Shown: piece by piece, positions 19,125 through 31,438 of the stretch | Position numbering within the stretch: position 1 is the stretch's first letter | Layout: each line of letters begins with the position of its first letter | Notes under the pieces: model-generated | Told to the model about the DNA's origin: nothing | Databases searched by the model: none | What the model saw: the letters and a program-made list of their open reading frames with translations, nothing else | Translations under genes and position numbers: made by a program | From: Mycobacterium sp. DL | Lineage (GTDB): Bacteria; Actinomycetota; Actinomycetes; Mycobacteriales; Mycobacteriaceae | Reading direction: 5' to 3' | DNA: 64,000 bases | Assembly (NCBI RefSeq): GCF_039729195.1 | Contig: NZ_CP155796.1 | Span: 1,550,001-1,614,000 of the forward strand

Positions 19125-19186
19125 TTGGCAACCGCGCGGCCGTTCCGGTTCCGAGGGCGCCGCGTCGGCTCGTTTAGGCTCGCCGA

Positions 19187-19825
19187 GTGCTCATGGTCAT
19201 CGAAGGGGTCGACGGCGCCGGAAAGCGGACGCTGACCAACGGGTTACGCGCCGCATTCGAAGCCGACGGCCGTTCTGTGGCCAGCATGGCGTTTCCGCGG
19301 TACGCGGTGTCGGTGCACGCCGATCTGGCAGCCGAAGCCCTCCACGGCGCGCACGGCGACCTGGCCGAGTCGGTGTACGCGATGGCAGTGCTGTTCGCGA
19401 TGGACCGCGCCGGCGCGCGCGACGAGATCGCGCGGCTCACGGCGCAGAACTCGGTGGTCATCCTGGACCGCTATGTCGCGTCGAACGCGGCGTACAGCGC
19501 CGCCCGTCTGCACCAGGGCGCCGACGGTGATGCGGTGGCGTGGGTGCGCGACCTCGAATACGGGCGGCTGCAGCTACCCGTCCCGGACTGGCAGGTGCTG
19601 CTGGACGTCCCGACGGAACTGGCGGCGCAGCGGGCGGTCGATCGGGCGGCTCAGGATTCCGACCGGGCGCGCGATGCGTACGAAAGGGACGACGGCCTGC
19701 AGCAACGCACCTCCGCGGTGTACGGCGAGTTGGCGGCGGCGGGCTGGGGCGGGCCGTGGGTGGTGGTGCCCCCCGACGTCGACGCCGGGGCGCTCGCGAG
19801 GAAATTGACGGCGCCTGCGTCGTAA
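19187..19825 (+). CDS. tmk: Thymidylate kinase
   Basis: Phosphorylates dTMP to dTDP. The 212-residue protein has P-loop EGVDGAGKRTL, AFPRYAVS after the phosphate-binding strand, DRY motif (VVILDRYVASNAAYSAARLH) and a lid-side RARDAYERDDGLQQRT. All match mycobacterial Tmk (Rv3247c), including the unusual KR in the P-loop. GTG at 19187 is used; an ATG two codons later is a possible alternative. In M. tuberculosis mtrA follows immediately; here two extra genes intervene. Confidence 0.96.
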   Translation: MLMVIEGVDGAGKRTLTNGLRAAFEADGRSVASMAFPRYAVSVHADLAAEALHGAHGDLAESVYAMAVLFAMDRAGARDEIARLTAQNSVVILDRYVASNAAYSAARLHQGADGDAVAWVRDLEYGRLQLPVPDWQVLLDVPTELAAQRAVDRAAQDSDRARDAYERDDGLQQRTSAVYGELAAAGWGGPWVVVPPDVDAGALARKLTAPAS

Positions 19826-19892
19826 GCAGGACGAAACGCCTCGACGGCACTACTGTCCTACCTGGGGGAAGTACAACGTTCCGGGGGGATCA

Positions 19893-20585
19893 ATGGCTGT
19901 TCGCATTCATTCGTACGCCGACCTGCTGACGATGCTGGACGAACTCGTTCACGACATGAAGTCGGCGAGCGAGCAGTTCGACCAGGGTCGGCTCGTCGAG
20001 GCGACCACGCTCGCCACCCACATCCGCAAACTGGTCCATCAGTGCGACGAGTCGGATGCGTTGATCGATCAGCTCGGCCTGCAGGGGCAGCTCACCTGGG
20101 TCGACACCGCCGGTGTTCCGAATCCCAAGACCACGTCGTCGTCCGCCTGCCTGACGCTGATGAAAGTGTGCAGCGGAGCGCGCCGCCATGCCGAGTACGT
20201 TCCGAAGCTCGGGATGTACCCGCCTGCGCCGATACGCACCAGGGACGGCGGGAGCATCGAGCGGGGATCACGAATCTCGTTCGACCACTGGTGGACCAAC
20301 CCGGTGGTGAAGGACTACGACGGGATGGTGTTCTCCCGCAAGCAACTCGTACTCGCGCTGGCGCGCTACGGATGTGACACCGCCGACGACGCCGAGACGG
20401 CGGCAGCCTGCGAGACCCTGCATTCCAGCCGATCGCTGCGGTGGGTCGTGTCCGGCCAGAAAGTCTGGGCGTCAACAGCTCTCGAGTCGAACCCGGTGAT
20501 GGCCAGCATCCGACAGATCGGCTACGAGACGCTCCAGACGATCCGTCAGCAGCGCGACATCATCGAGGGCACCCTCGCCGCCTGA
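19893..20585 (+). CDS. Hypothetical protein between tmk and mtrA
   Basis: A 230-residue soluble protein that I do not recognise. The N-terminal 60 residues are helical (SYADLLTMLDELVHDMKSASEQ), the middle has a Ser/Thr-rich turn and a tryptophan-rich stretch (SFDHWWTNPVVKDYDG), and the C-terminus is helical with TIRQQRDIIEG. There is no signal peptide or membrane segment. The Shine-Dalgarno GGGGGGAT stands just before the ATG. Base composition is slightly less GC-rich than its neighbours, which may point to acquisition. It is absent from the M. tuberculosis tmk-mtrA junction as I recall it. Confidence 0.75.
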   Translation: MAVRIHSYADLLTMLDELVHDMKSASEQFDQGRLVEATTLATHIRKLVHQCDESDALIDQLGLQGQLTWVDTAGVPNPKTTSSSACLTLMKVCSGARRHAEYVPKLGMYPPAPIRTRDGGSIERGSRISFDHWWTNPVVKDYDGMVFSRKQLVLALARYGCDTADDAETAAACETLHSSRSLRWVVSGQKVWASTALESNPVMASIRQIGYETLQTIRQQRDIIEGTLAA

Positions 20586-20620
20586 GGCGGGCGGTCGTCG
20601 CCGCTGGCAGGATTCGCCAC

Positions 20621-21229
20621 GTGACGCGCCGAACACTGATCCTGGCCTGCTGCGCCTCTCTGGTGGTGGCCGGTTGCCAGCGCTCGGTCGACGGCGCCTC
20701 GGCACCCGCCGCCGGTTTCGAGTCGCTGCCGCTCACCGTGCAGGACGTCAGGGAGATCAGCGGATTCGACGGGTTCGCCCGCGTGGCCGACGACGACCGG
20801 ATCGTCCCCGACACCGCCACCCCGGAGGGCCCGTGCCGTGCGCTGTTCGACCAGGGGGTGGCCTTCGGTGACAACCGCGTCGACATCCGCACCGTCGAGG
20901 ACGAGGGCGATCTGGACGCGGGGAACCCGGCGCCGCTGATCACCTCGGCCATCCAGACCGTCGTGACGTATGCCGACAGAGACCGCGCGCGGGACGCGTT
21001 CGACCGCCGCCTGGAGAACATGACCGACTGCGCCGCGCTGAGACTCGACTTCATGGACGGAGTCGTCTCGCAACCTGATCCGACCACGGTCGCCTACGTC
21101 CATGACGAGTGGGCGCTGGTATCGGCGGTCAGATCCTCGGTCGTGGTCGACGTGTCGGTGACCGTGCTGCCCGACGCCGAGCAGATCGCCTCGGAAATGA
21201 CGGCGCGGATCCTCGACCGCATCGACTGA
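20621..21229 (+). CDS. Lipoprotein with PknH-like sensor domain
   Basis: A 202-residue lipoprotein. The GTG at 20621 gives a short signal (TLILACCASLVVAGC) with lipobox VAGC and lipidation at C19. The mature region starts with a segment resembling the extracytoplasmic sensor domain of PknH and LppH-type proteins (LTVQDVREISGFDGFA) and keeps paired cysteines (GPCRALF and MTDCAAL) that would form the usual disulfide. It probably sits on the outer face of the membrane. Lying directly upstream of mtrA, it may be co-expressed with the MtrAB system; this is inference. Confidence 0.72.
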   Translation: MTRRTLILACCASLVVAGCQRSVDGASAPAAGFESLPLTVQDVREISGFDGFARVADDDRIVPDTATPEGPCRALFDQGVAFGDNRVDIRTVEDEGDLDAGNPAPLITSAIQTVVTYADRDRARDAFDRRLENMTDCAALRLDFMDGVVSQPDPTTVAYVHDEWALVSAVRSSVVVDVSVTVLPDAEQIASEMTARILDRID

Positions 21230-21357
21230 CCGGCCTGTCCCGAAACGGCGTTCCCCGGCCGGAATGCCGTCCCCGCGCCGCAATCCAGGCCTCGGTGCCG
21301 GTCAACACGCAAATCGTTCGGTGTGGTATCCGAGCTTTATCGCATTCTGGTGACACC

Positions 21358-22044
21358 ATGGACACCATGAGGCAAAGGATCCTGGTCGTTGATGACGACC
21401 CTTCGCTCGCCGAGATGCTGACCATCGTGCTGCGCGGTGAGGGCTTCGACACCGCCGTCATCGGTGACGGCACCCAGGCCTTGACGGCCGTGCGTGAACT
21501 GCGGCCCGATCTGGTGCTGCTGGATCTCATGCTGCCCGGCATGAACGGCATCGACGTCTGCCGGGTGCTGCGCGCGGACTCCGGCGTCCCGATCGTCATG
21601 CTGACCGCCAAGACCGACACCGTCGACGTGGTGCTGGGCCTGGAATCGGGCGCCGACGACTACGTGATGAAGCCGTTCAAGCCCAAGGAACTCGTCGCCC
21701 GCGTGCGCGCCCGGTTGCGTCGCAACGAGGACGAGCCCGCCGAGATGCTCTCCATCGCCGACGTCGAGATCGACGTGCCGGCTCACAAGGTCACCCGCCA
21801 GGGTGAGCAGATCTCGCTGACCCCGCTGGAGTTCGACCTGTTGGTGGCGCTGGCACGCAAACCCCGTCAGGTGTTTACTCGAGATGTGCTGCTCGAACAG
21901 GTGTGGGGTTACCGGCACCCCGCCGACACCCGTTTGGTGAACGTCCATGTCCAGCGTCTGCGGGCCAAGGTCGAAAAGGACCCGGAGAACCCGCAGGTGG
22001 TGCTCACCGTTCGAGGAGTGGGATACAAGGCCGGACCTCCGTGA
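21358..22044 (+). CDS. mtrA: Response regulator MtrA
   Basis: Essential OmpR/PhoB-type regulator of cell division, envelope and replication-linked genes. ATG at 21358 gives 228 residues and an N-terminus identical in style to Rv3246c ([20 protein letters not shown]). Receiver domain 1-120 with phosphoacceptor D56 ([13 protein letters not shown]), switch Thr in MLTAKT and Lys in MKPFKP; winged-helix DNA-binding domain 135-228 ending [22 protein letters not shown]. Partner kinase MtrB follows 64 nt downstream, after a pair of short palindromes. Confidence 0.98.
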   Translation: MDTMRQRILVVDDDPSLAEMLTIVLRGEGFDTAVIGDGTQALTAVRELRPDLVLLDLMLPGMNGIDVCRVLRADSGVPIVMLTAKTDTVDVVLGLESGADDYVMKPFKPKELVARVRARLRRNEDEPAEMLSIADVEIDVPAHKVTRQGEQISLTPLEFDLLVALARKPRQVFTRDVLLEQVWGYRHPADTRLVNVHVQRLRAKVEKDPENPQVVLTVRGVGYKAGPP

Positions 22045-22050
22045 TTTTTC

Positions 22051-22090
22051 ACGGCTCAGCCGTGGTCGTGACCTCTCACGGCTCAGCCGT
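22051..22090. repeat. Two 13-bp palindromes in the mtrA-mtrB gap
   Basis: ACGGCTCAGCCGT occurs at 22051-22063 and again at 22078-22090, 27 nt apart start to start. Each copy is a perfect inverted repeat around a central C, and both are preceded by TC. They occupy most of the 64-nt spacer between the mtrA stop and mtrB start and could form two small hairpins or one long cruciform. Confidence 0.8.
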
Positions 22091-22108
22091 TGTCGCTCGG
22101 CGGTGGCC

Positions 22109-23764
22109 GTGATCTTCAGCTCCAGACGGCGTATCCATCGGCGGTCCGCACCACTGGTCCGCGGACTGGGCGCGCTGGGTCGAGCGCTCGGGTTGGCATG
22201 GCGACGTTCGCTGCAGCTGCGCGTGGTCACGCTGACGCTGGGCCTGTCGCTCGCCGTCATCATGGTGCTCGGCTTCGTGCTGACCAGCCAGATCACCGAC
22301 CGGATTCTCGAGACCAAGGTGCGCGCCGCGACCGAGGAGATCGAACGCGCCCGCACCACCGTCAGCGGCATCGTCGGCGGCGAGGAAACCCGCTCACTGG
22401 ACAGCAGCCTGCAGCTGGCCCGCAACACCCTGATCGACCGCAAGGCCGACGAGGGTACCGGACTGGCGGGCACCTTCGATGCGGTGCTCATCGTCCCCGG
22501 CGACGGTCCGCGGGCGGCCACCGCCGCGGGCCCGGTCGACCAGATCCCCAACGCGCTGCGCGACTTCGTCAACGCCGGCCAGGTCAGCTACCAGTACTCG
22601 ACGGTGCACACCGACGGCTTCTCCGGACCGGCCCTGATCGTCGGCAGCCCGACATCGTCGCCGGCGGCCAACCTCGAGCTCTACCTGATCTTCCCGCTGA
22701 ACAGCGAGGAATCCACGATCACGCTGGTCCGCGGGACCCTGGTGACCGGCGCGGTGGTGCTGCTCGGGCTGCTGGCGGCGATCGCGCTGCTGGTGGCCCG
22801 CCAGATCGTGCTGCCGGTGCGTTCGGCGTCGCGGATCGCCGAGCGGTTCGCCGAAGGTCACCTGGCCGAGCGGATGCCGGTGCGCGGCGAGGACGACATG
22901 GCCCGGCTGGCGGTGTCGTTCAACGACATGGCCGAAAGCCTGCAACGCCAGATCACGCAGCTCGAAGAGTTCGGCAATCTGCAGCGGCGCTTCACCTCCG
23001 ACGTGAGCCACGAACTGCGCACCCCGCTGACCACGGTGCGGATGGCCGCCGACCTGATCCACGACCACGCCGACGAGCTCGACCCCGCGCTGCGGCGCTC
23101 CACCGAGCTGATGGTCAACGAACTGGACCGATTCGAATCGCTGCTCAACGACCTGCTGGAGATCTCGCGCCACGACGCCGGCGTCGCCGAACTGGCCGTC
23201 GAGGCCGTCGACCTCCGGGGCATCGTCAAGAGCGCCCTCAACAACGTCGGTCACCTCGCCGAGGACGCCCACGTCGAGCTGATCTTCGACCTCCCCACCG
23301 ACGACGTCATCGCCGAGGTGGATCCGCGCCGGGTCGAGCGGATCCTGCGCAACCTGATCGCCAACGCCATCGATCACGCCGAGCGCAAACCGGTGCGCAT
23401 CCGGATGGCCGCCGACGAGGACACCGTCGCGGTCACCGTCCGCGACCACGGCGTCGGGCTGCGGCCCGGCGAGGAGAAGCTGGTGTTCAGCCGGTTCTGG
23501 CGGGCCGACCCGTCGCGGGTGCGTCGCTCCGGCGGCACCGGTCTGGGACTGGCGATCAGCATCGAGGACGCCCGGCTGCACCAGGGCCGGCTCGAGGCGT
23601 GGGGCGAGCCCGGCAAGGGCGCCTGCTTCCGGTTGACGCTGCCGCTGGTCCGCGGGCACAAAGTGACCAGCAGCCCGCTGCCCGTCAAGCCCATCGAGAG
23701 TGCCGCCGGTGCGCCGACCCGACGGCCGACGCGCGACCGCGAACCCGCCGGGGAGAGCGTGTGA
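22109..23764 (+). CDS. mtrB: Sensor histidine kinase MtrB
   Basis: Membrane sensor kinase for MtrA. GTG at 22109 begins [12 protein letters not shown] and gives 551 residues (about 567 in M. tuberculosis). Layout: TM1 about 38-60, extracytoplasmic loop 61-205, TM2 about 208-230, HAMP about 231-285, dimerisation/phosphoacceptor domain with H301 (DVSHELRTP), then the ATPase domain with N box [11 protein letters not shown]1 DHGVGL and G2 [10 protein letters not shown]. All kinase motifs are intact. It overlaps lpqB by 1 nt (TGATG). Corresponds to Rv3245c. Confidence 0.97.
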   Translation: MIFSSRRRIHRRSAPLVRGLGALGRALGLAWRRSLQLRVVTLTLGLSLAVIMVLGFVLTSQITDRILETKVRAATEEIERARTTVSGIVGGEETRSLDSSLQLARNTLIDRKADEGTGLAGTFDAVLIVPGDGPRAATAAGPVDQIPNALRDFVNAGQVSYQYSTVHTDGFSGPALIVGSPTSSPAANLELYLIFPLNSEESTITLVRGTLVTGAVVLLGLLAAIALLVARQIVLPVRSASRIAERFAEGHLAERMPVRGEDDMARLAVSFNDMAESLQRQITQLEEFGNLQRRFTSDVSHELRTPLTTVRMAADLIHDHADELDPALRRSTELMVNELDRFESLLNDLLEISRHDAGVAELAVEAVDLRGIVKSALNNVGHLAEDAHVELIFDLPTDDVIAEVDPRRVERILRNLIANAIDHAERKPVRIRMAADEDTVAVTVRDHGVGLRPGEEKLVFSRFWRADPSRVRRSGGTGLGLAISIEDARLHQGRLEAWGEPGKGACFRLTLPLVRGHKVTSSPLPVKPIESAAGAPTRRPTRDREPAGESV

Positions 23765-25524
23765 TGCGTCTCTGGGTTGCCCTCTGGCTGTCCGTCGTCG
23801 TGCTCGCCGTCGCCGGTTGCGCCGGGGTGCCCAGCTCGTCATCACCCCAGGCAATCGGGACCGTCGAACGGCCCCCGCCGCCGAGCCTGCCCAAACCCAC
23901 ACCGGGCATGGATCCCGACGTGCTGCTGCGCGAGTTCCTCAAGGCGACCGCCGACCCGTCCAACCGGCATCTGCCCGCCCGCCAGTTCCTCACCGAGTCG
24001 GCCTCCAGCACCTGGGACGACGCCGGTAGCGCCCTGCTGATCGACAACGTGGTCTTTGTCGAAACCCGCACCACCGAACGGGTTTCGGTGACCATGCGCG
24101 CCGACATCCTGGGCTCGCTGTCGGACATGGGGGTGTTCGAGACAGGGGAGGGCGCGCTGCCCGACCCCGGCCCCATCGAGCTGGTGAAAACCACCGACGG
24201 CTGGCGCATCGACCGGCTGCCCAACGGGGTCTTCCTCGACTGGCAGCAGTTCCAGGCGACCTACAAACGCAGCACCCTCTATTTCGCCGATCCGACGGGC
24301 AAGACCGTGGTGCCCGATCCGCGCTACGTCGCGGTGTCCGATCCCGACCAGCTGGCCACCGAACTGGTCACCAAGCTGATCGCGGGTCCGCGACCGGAGA
24401 TGGACAAAACGGTGCGCAATCTGCTGGCCCCGCCGTTGACGCTGCGTGGACCGGTGACGCGCGCCGACGGCGGCCGGGCCGGGGTGGGGCGCGGTTACGG
24501 CGGTGCCCGCATCGACCTGGAGAACCTGTCCACCACCGATCCGCAGAGCCGGCAACTCCTTGCGGCGCAGATCATCTGGACGCTTTCCCGGGCCGGCGTC
24601 AACGGGCCGTATGTGATCAATGCCGACGGCGCCGCGCTCGACGACCGGTTCGCCGACGGCTGGGACACCGCTGATGTCGCCGCGACCGATCCCGGTGCCG
24701 TCGACGGCGCCGCGGCGGGACTGCACGCACTCGTCGGCGGGTCGATGGTGCGATTGGACGGTCAGCGGGCGCCGCGGGTGGCGGGTTCGTTCGGGCAGAT
24801 GCCGGGGCAGACGGCCGCCGCGCTGTCCCGCGGCGGCCAGCTGGCCGCGTCGATCGTCACCGTGCGCCCCGGCGCTCCCGACATGGCGTCGTCGCTGTGG
24901 GTCGGACCGTTGGGCGGCAGTGCTTCCCAGGCGATGGACGGCCGCAGCCTCAGCCGGCCGAGCTGGTCATTGGACGACGCGATCTGGGTCGTCGTCGACG
25001 GCATCAACGTGGTGCGTGTCATCCAGGACGCGTCGGGGCAGCCCGCCCGGATCCCCGTCGACTCCACCGCGGTGTCGACCCGCTACCCGGGCCCGATCGC
25101 CGATCTGCAACTCTCCCGGGACGGCACCCGCGCGGCGATGGTGATCGAGGGGCGGGTGATCGTCGCAGGCGTCGAACAGACCGAAGGTGGCGGCTACGCG
25201 CTGACCTATCCGCGGCGCCTGGGATACGGGTTGCGCGACACCGTGGTGTCGCTGTCGTGGCGCACCGGTGACGACCTCGTCGTCACCCGCACCGATGCCC
25301 GGAACCCGGTGGCCTACATCAACATCGACGGCGTGAACTCCGACGGCCCGAGCCGCAATCTGCTGATGCCGGCGACGACGGTGGCGGCCAACCCGTCGGC
25401 GGTCTACGTCGCCGACGGCCGCGGGGTCGTCCAACTCTCCGCGTCGTCCGCCGAAGGCGAGCCGGGGTGGACCGAGGTCCGGCCGTTGATGGCGGCGGGT
25501 GCGCTGCCAGTGCTGCCGGGCTGA
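23764..25524 (+). CDS. lpqB: Lipoprotein LpqB, MtrAB accessory factor
   Basis: Extracytoplasmic lipoprotein that interacts with MtrB and modulates MtrA phosphorylation. The 586 residues start with a signal segment ([17 protein letters not shown]; lipobox VAGC), a GerMN-like domain in the first half (about 40-320) and a beta-propeller-like C-terminal half. The ATG is within the mtrB stop (TGATG), the usual arrangement for this operon. Corresponds to Rv3244c. Confidence 0.96.
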   Translation: MRLWVALWLSVVVLAVAGCAGVPSSSSPQAIGTVERPPPPSLPKPTPGMDPDVLLREFLKATADPSNRHLPARQFLTESASSTWDDAGSALLIDNVVFVETRTTERVSVTMRADILGSLSDMGVFETGEGALPDPGPIELVKTTDGWRIDRLPNGVFLDWQQFQATYKRSTLYFADPTGKTVVPDPRYVAVSDPDQLATELVTKLIAGPRPEMDKTVRNLLAPPLTLRGPVTRADGGRAGVGRGYGGARIDLENLSTTDPQSRQLLAAQIIWTLSRAGVNGPYVINADGAALDDRFADGWDTADVAATDPGAVDGAAAGLHALVGGSMVRLDGQRAPRVAGSFGQMPGQTAAALSRGGQLAASIVTVRPGAPDMASSLWVGPLGGSASQAMDGRSLSRPSWSLDDAIWVVVDGINVVRVIQDASGQPARIPVDSTAVSTRYPGPIADLQLSRDGTRAAMVIEGRVIVAGVEQTEGGGYALTYPRRLGYGLRDTVVSLSWRTGDDLVVTRTDARNPVAYINIDGVNSDGPSRNLLMPATTVAANPSAVYVADGRGVVQLSASSAEGEPGWTEVRPLMAAGALPVLPG

Positions 25525-25583
25525 CACCCGGACGTGTTGCCGGACAGCCCTCCGGCAGCCAGCCCTACAGAAGAGGTCAGTGG

Positions 25584-26006
25584 ATGAAGATCGACGAGAT
25601 GCGGGTGCCCCGTAAAACGGTGCTCGCCGGCGCGGGAATCGGCCTGGCGGCCGCCGCGCTGGCCGCCTGTTCCAGTGGCGGGGCCTCCGGCGGTGAGCAG
25701 GCCACCGCCTCCGAGTCGCCGGCTGAACCCGAAGCGCTGACCACCACCGCCGAGGTGCCCGTCGGGTCCGGCGTGGTCGTCGGCGAGGTGGTGGTGACCC
25801 AGCCCGTGGCCGGCGACTACAAGGCGTTCTCGGCGGTGTGCACGCACAGCGGGTGCCTGATCGATTCGGTCGCCGACGGGACGCTGAACTGTCCGTGCCA
25901 CGGCAGCAAGTTCAGCCTCGACGGTGAGGTGGTCAACGGCCCGGCCACACGACCGCTGACCGCGGAACCGATCACCGTGCAGGGGGAGTCGATCGTCCTG
26001 GGCTGA
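25584..26006 (+). CDS. Rieske-type [2Fe-2S] lipoprotein
   Basis: A 140-residue exported iron-sulfur protein. The N-terminus has a twin-basic stretch ([10 protein letters not shown]) and a hydrophobic run ending in lipobox LAAC, followed by a Ser/Gly/Glu linker. The Rieske motifs are complete: CTHSGC and CPCHGSKF, with two Cys and two His ligands plus the extra cysteines that form the stabilising disulfide. The partner oxidoreductase is not in this window. ATG at 25584 has AGAGG upstream. It lies 59 nt after lpqB on the same strand. Confidence 0.9.
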   Translation: MKIDEMRVPRKTVLAGAGIGLAAAALAACSSGGASGGEQATASESPAEPEALTTTAEVPVGSGVVVGEVVVTQPVAGDYKAFSAVCTHSGCLIDSVADGTLNCPCHGSKFSLDGEVVNGPATRPLTAEPITVQGESIVLG

Positions 26007-26030
26007 GCGTCTGGCCTGCTGGTCCCGTCC

Positions 26031-26102
26031 CGTGGGGCCCGCGTCCCGCCCGTCGCGTCCCGTCCGTCGCGTCCCGCCCGTCGCGTGGGGCCCGCGTCCC
26101 GC
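26031..26102. repeat. GC-rich short tandem repeat block, 14-bp period
   Basis: A 14-bp unit CCGTCGCGTCCCGY starts at 26050 and 26064, with a diverged third copy at 26078 (CCGTCGCGTGGGGC). The block is bracketed by two identical 19-bp sequences, CGTGGGGCCCGCGTCCCGC, at 26031-26049 and 26084-26102. It lies between the Rieske and ComF-like genes. Such a block may vary in copy number between strains. Confidence 0.75.
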
Positions 26103-26162
26103 GAGAGTGAAGCCACGGCTGTGAATTGCGGCGAATTCGCAGCCGGGAACGCTATTCCGCGG
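26103..26162. repeat. Intergenic repeat family A, copy 2
   Basis: This copy has the GTGAAGCCACGGCTGTG segment followed by the core GGAACGCTATTCCGCGG (core window 26139-26162), with two differences from the copies at 378-401 and 63314-63337. It ends 43 nt before the ComF-like start. Confidence 0.72.
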
Positions 26163-26205
26163 AGCCGGGACCGCACATGTCGGACCGCGGCCGCAGACTG
26201 ACCGC

Positions 26206-26835
26206 GTGCTCGATCTGGTCATCCCGCTGCAGTGCGGCGGCTGCGGCGCACCCGCCACACCGTGGTGCGCGGTGTGCGACGCAGACCTGACCGTCAAGCC
26301 CGACGAGCCACACCTGGTGACCCCGCGACTGGATCCCGGCGTGCCGGTGCTGTCGCTGGGTCGCTACGCAGGACCCCGCCGTCGAGCCGTCGTCGCGGTC
26401 AAGGAGCGAGGTCGCGCCGACCTGATCGACCCGCTCGCCGCAGCGCTGCACGTCGCGCTGGAAAACCTGCTCACCTGGGGAGTCCTCGACACCCCGCTCA
26501 CCCTGGTGCCCGCACCGACGCGGCGGTCGGCGGCCAGGCGTCGCGGCGGCGACCCCGTCACCCGGATGGCCCGGCGTGCCATCGGTGGCCTCCCTGGCCT
26601 GACTGTCATGCCTGCGCTGCGCCTCAAGGCGTTCACCCGCGACTCGGTCGGGCTCTCGAGTGCCGACCGGCAGCGCAACATCGCCGGGCGGGTACGGGCC
26701 ACGGCGCCGGTGCCCGGGCCGGTCGTCCTCGTCGACGACGTGGTGACCACGGGCGCCACCGCGACGGAGTCGGTCCGCGTCCTGCAAACGTGCGGTGCCG
26801 AGGTCGTGGCGGTGCTCGCGCTGGCGCATGCGTGA
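26206..26835 (+). CDS. ComF-family phosphoribosyltransferase-like protein (Rv3242c-like)
   Basis: A 209-residue ComF-type protein. The N-terminus has a zinc-ribbon-like double knuckle (LQCGGCGAPATPWCAVCDADL) and the C-terminal half has the phosphoribosyltransferase fold with the PRPP loop VVLVDDVVTTGATATESV. ComF is needed for DNA uptake in competent bacteria; in mycobacteria its job is not known, so nucleotide metabolism or DNA transfer are both only possibilities. The GTG at 26206 gives the family start. Corresponds to Rv3242c, upstream of the hibernation factor. Confidence 0.9.
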   Translation: MLDLVIPLQCGGCGAPATPWCAVCDADLTVKPDEPHLVTPRLDPGVPVLSLGRYAGPRRRAVVAVKERGRADLIDPLAAALHVALENLLTWGVLDTPLTLVPAPTRRSAARRRGGDPVTRMARRAIGGLPGLTVMPALRLKAFTRDSVGLSSADRQRNIAGRVRATAPVPGPVVLVDDVVTTGATATESVRVLQTCGAEVVAVLALAHA

Positions 26836-27112
26836 GGATTACTCGCAGATCAATCGCGTGTGAAGACTTGAAAACACGTCTGCCGAATTAGTGGCACGAC
26901 AGGGTGAACACGGACTACCGTCGGCATCAACCATCCGTGAACACTTCACGGCGGCGTCGAGAACCCCAGGCGCCGGTTATCGCGCCCAGCGGTAGGAGGT
27001 GAGTAGTCGACACCTTGCGCCGGCGAGTGGCGCGTACAGGTTCTGCTCCGTCGGCGCGATTTCTTTGATGGCCCGGGCACGCGTATGCGTGCGAACGCGA
27101 AGGAGAATCGAG

Positions 27113-27802
27113 TTGCCAAGTATGTCAAGTCATTCCGTGGAATCAGACAGCACGATGGTGATGGATCCGAACGCCGAGGGATCCCCCGACTCAAGTCCCA
27201 ACGCCGAGGTGGTGGTCACGGGTCGAAACGTCGAAGTTCCCGACCACTTCCGCAACTACGTCGCGGAGAAGCTGTCCCGCCTGGAACGATTCGACCGCAC
27301 CATCTATCTCTTCGACGTCGAGCTCTACCACGAGAAGAATCGGCGGCAACGTAAGAACTGTCAGCATGTGGAGATCACGGCTAAGGGTCGCGGGCCGGTC
27401 GTGCGGGGCGAGGCCTGCGCCGACAGCTTCTACGCCGCCTTGGAGTCGGCCGCCAGCAAACTTGAGCGGCGGCTGCGAAAGAGCAAGGACCGTCGCAAGA
27501 TCCACTACGGCGACAAGACCCCGGTCTCACTGCACGAAGCCACCTCGCTCGACCATCTCGACGCGGCGTTCGCGCGGTCGACAGAGCCCGTCGACAGCGA
27601 TCCGGCCGTCGACGACCATGAGCCCGGGCGGATCGTGCGCACCAAGGAGCACACCGCGACCCCGATGACCGTCGACGACGCGCTCTACGAGATGGAGCTC
27701 GTCGGCCACGACTTCTTCCTGTTCCACGACAAGGACAGCGACCGACCATGCGTGGTGTATCGCCGGCACGCCTACGACTACGGCCTGATCAAGCTGGCCT
27801 GA
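27113..27802 (+). CDS. hpf: Long ribosome hibernation promoting factor (Rv3241c-like)
   Basis: Binds the 30S decoding region and dimerises or silences ribosomes in stationary phase. The S30AE domain occupies about residues 38-140 (VVVTGRNVEVPDHFRNYV to RRLRKSKDRRKIHYG) and the C-terminal domain about 175-228 (PMTVDDALYEMELVGHDFFL). The TTG at 27113 is chosen because AAGGAGA lies 7 nt upstream; the ATG at 27122 would leave that Shine-Dalgarno too distant. The 277-nt upstream gap should hold its promoter, but I could not assign hexamers. Confidence 0.92.
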   Translation: MPSMSSHSVESDSTMVMDPNAEGSPDSSPNAEVVVTGRNVEVPDHFRNYVAEKLSRLERFDRTIYLFDVELYHEKNRRQRKNCQHVEITAKGRGPVVRGEACADSFYAALESAASKLERRLRKSKDRRKIHYGDKTPVSLHEATSLDHLDAAFARSTEPVDSDPAVDDHEPGRIVRTKEHTATPMTVDDALYEMELVGHDFFLFHDKDSDRPCVVYRRHAYDYGLIKLA

Positions 27803-27834
27803 TCACGCTGGCCTGACCAGTTCCACCTGAGGTC

Positions 27835-27881
27835 GATCCGGCGCGCGCAGGGACCGTCACGGTCGCCTCGCGCGCCGGATC
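27835..27881 (+). terminator. Hairpin after the hibernation factor gene
   Basis: Perfect 13-bp arms GATCCGGCGCGCG (27835-27847) and its complement (27869-27881) enclose 21 nt that can itself pair (ACCGTCACGGT). It begins 32 nt after the hpf stop and precedes the secA1 promoter region. A strong GC stem without a T-run. Confidence 0.65.
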
Positions 27882-28001
27882 CACCCGAAGTGCGGCGCGC
27901 CTGACATGCTCGACCAGCGATTTTGGTGCGTCGCCTACGATGGTGTCCGTCTAACGCGTGACGAATGGTCATCATCGCAACGAGGAAAAAGGTAAAACAG
28001 C

Positions 28002-30818
<2,817 letters not shown>

Positions 30819-30833
30819 CCCCTCTGCGCATCG

Positions 30834-30886
30834 AGACTGCACCAGCGGCGCACAAGCACGAGTGAACGCCGCCGTGGGTGCAGTCT
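30834..30886. terminator. Imperfect palindrome between convergent secA1 and Rv3235-like gene (repeat family C)
   Basis: The arm 30834-30850 (AGACTGCACCAGCGGCG) pairs with 30867-30886 apart from small internal mismatches. The segment 30859-30883 matches 13467-13491 at 23 of 25 positions. Placed between two convergent stops (30818 and 30902), it is a good candidate for a bidirectional terminator. Confidence 0.65.
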
Positions 30887-30901
30887 GAATGCACCAGGGG
30901 C

Positions 30902-31438
30902 TCAGCCGATCTGGAGCGCAACCAGTCGCCAGCGGTCCTTGTGCCGTTCGATGCGGGCCGCGACGGCGTGCACCCGCCCGGACCGGGCGAACGTCGCGAA
31001 CACCTCGGCTGCGCAGACCTCGGCCGGCCGTCCGTCGTCGTCGACACCCGCGGCCACCGCGCGCACCCGGATGCGCTTCACCGTCGCGCTGCCCCGCCGC
31101 GTCACGCCGACCTGGGCGATGACGCTGTCGATCAGCGTCGGCGCGAGCAGCGGACGCAACTGGGCGACCGGCCTGCGCCGGTCGATGACCTCGATCACCT
31201 GGCGCAGCGCGGTCTCGGCGAACACCACCGCCGATTTCGGAGGCGGCGGCTCGCACAGGTGCAACGGGGTCCGCCGTGGCGGCGGACGCGGCGAGCGGCG
31301 ATGCAGCGCTTCGGTTGTCGGCGCCGGGCAGATCGGCTCCGGCCACCGCCCGAGTGCCTCGGGTGTGGGTTCGTAGTCGACGATCCGCGAGGTCGCCCAC
31401 TGCGGCGACGGGTCCGACGGGATCAGCGATGCGGTCAT
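30902..31438 (-). CDS. Rv3235-family protein
   Basis: A 178-residue Ala/Arg/Pro-rich protein of unknown function at the position of Rv3235. The ATG at 31438 (MTASLIPSDPSPQW) is chosen because GGAGAG lies just upstream; the open frame extends to 31510 with non-family sequence. The N-terminal third is a proline-rich linker (RSPRPPPRRTPLHLCEPPP); the C-terminal part (ETALRQVIEVIDRRRPVAQL to DRWRLVALQIG) is the conserved domain of the family. No signal peptide or catalytic motif is seen. Confidence 0.8.
   Translation of the reverse strand: MTASLIPSDPSPQWATSRIVDYEPTPEALGRWPEPICPAPTTEALHRRSPRPPPRRTPLHLCEPPPPKSAVVFAETALRQVIEVIDRRRPVAQLRPLLAPTLIDSVIAQVGVTRRGSATVKRIRVRAVAAGVDDDGRPAEVCAAEVFATFARSGRVHAVAARIERHKDRWRLVALQIG

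Noticed and set aside
22090..25524. Single 1144-codon open frame spanning mtrB and lpqB
   Set aside because: The first half is an off-frame reading of mtrB (Arg/Pro/Gly-rich, no domain); only the part from 23764 is the real LpqB. High GC keeps the shadow frame open.
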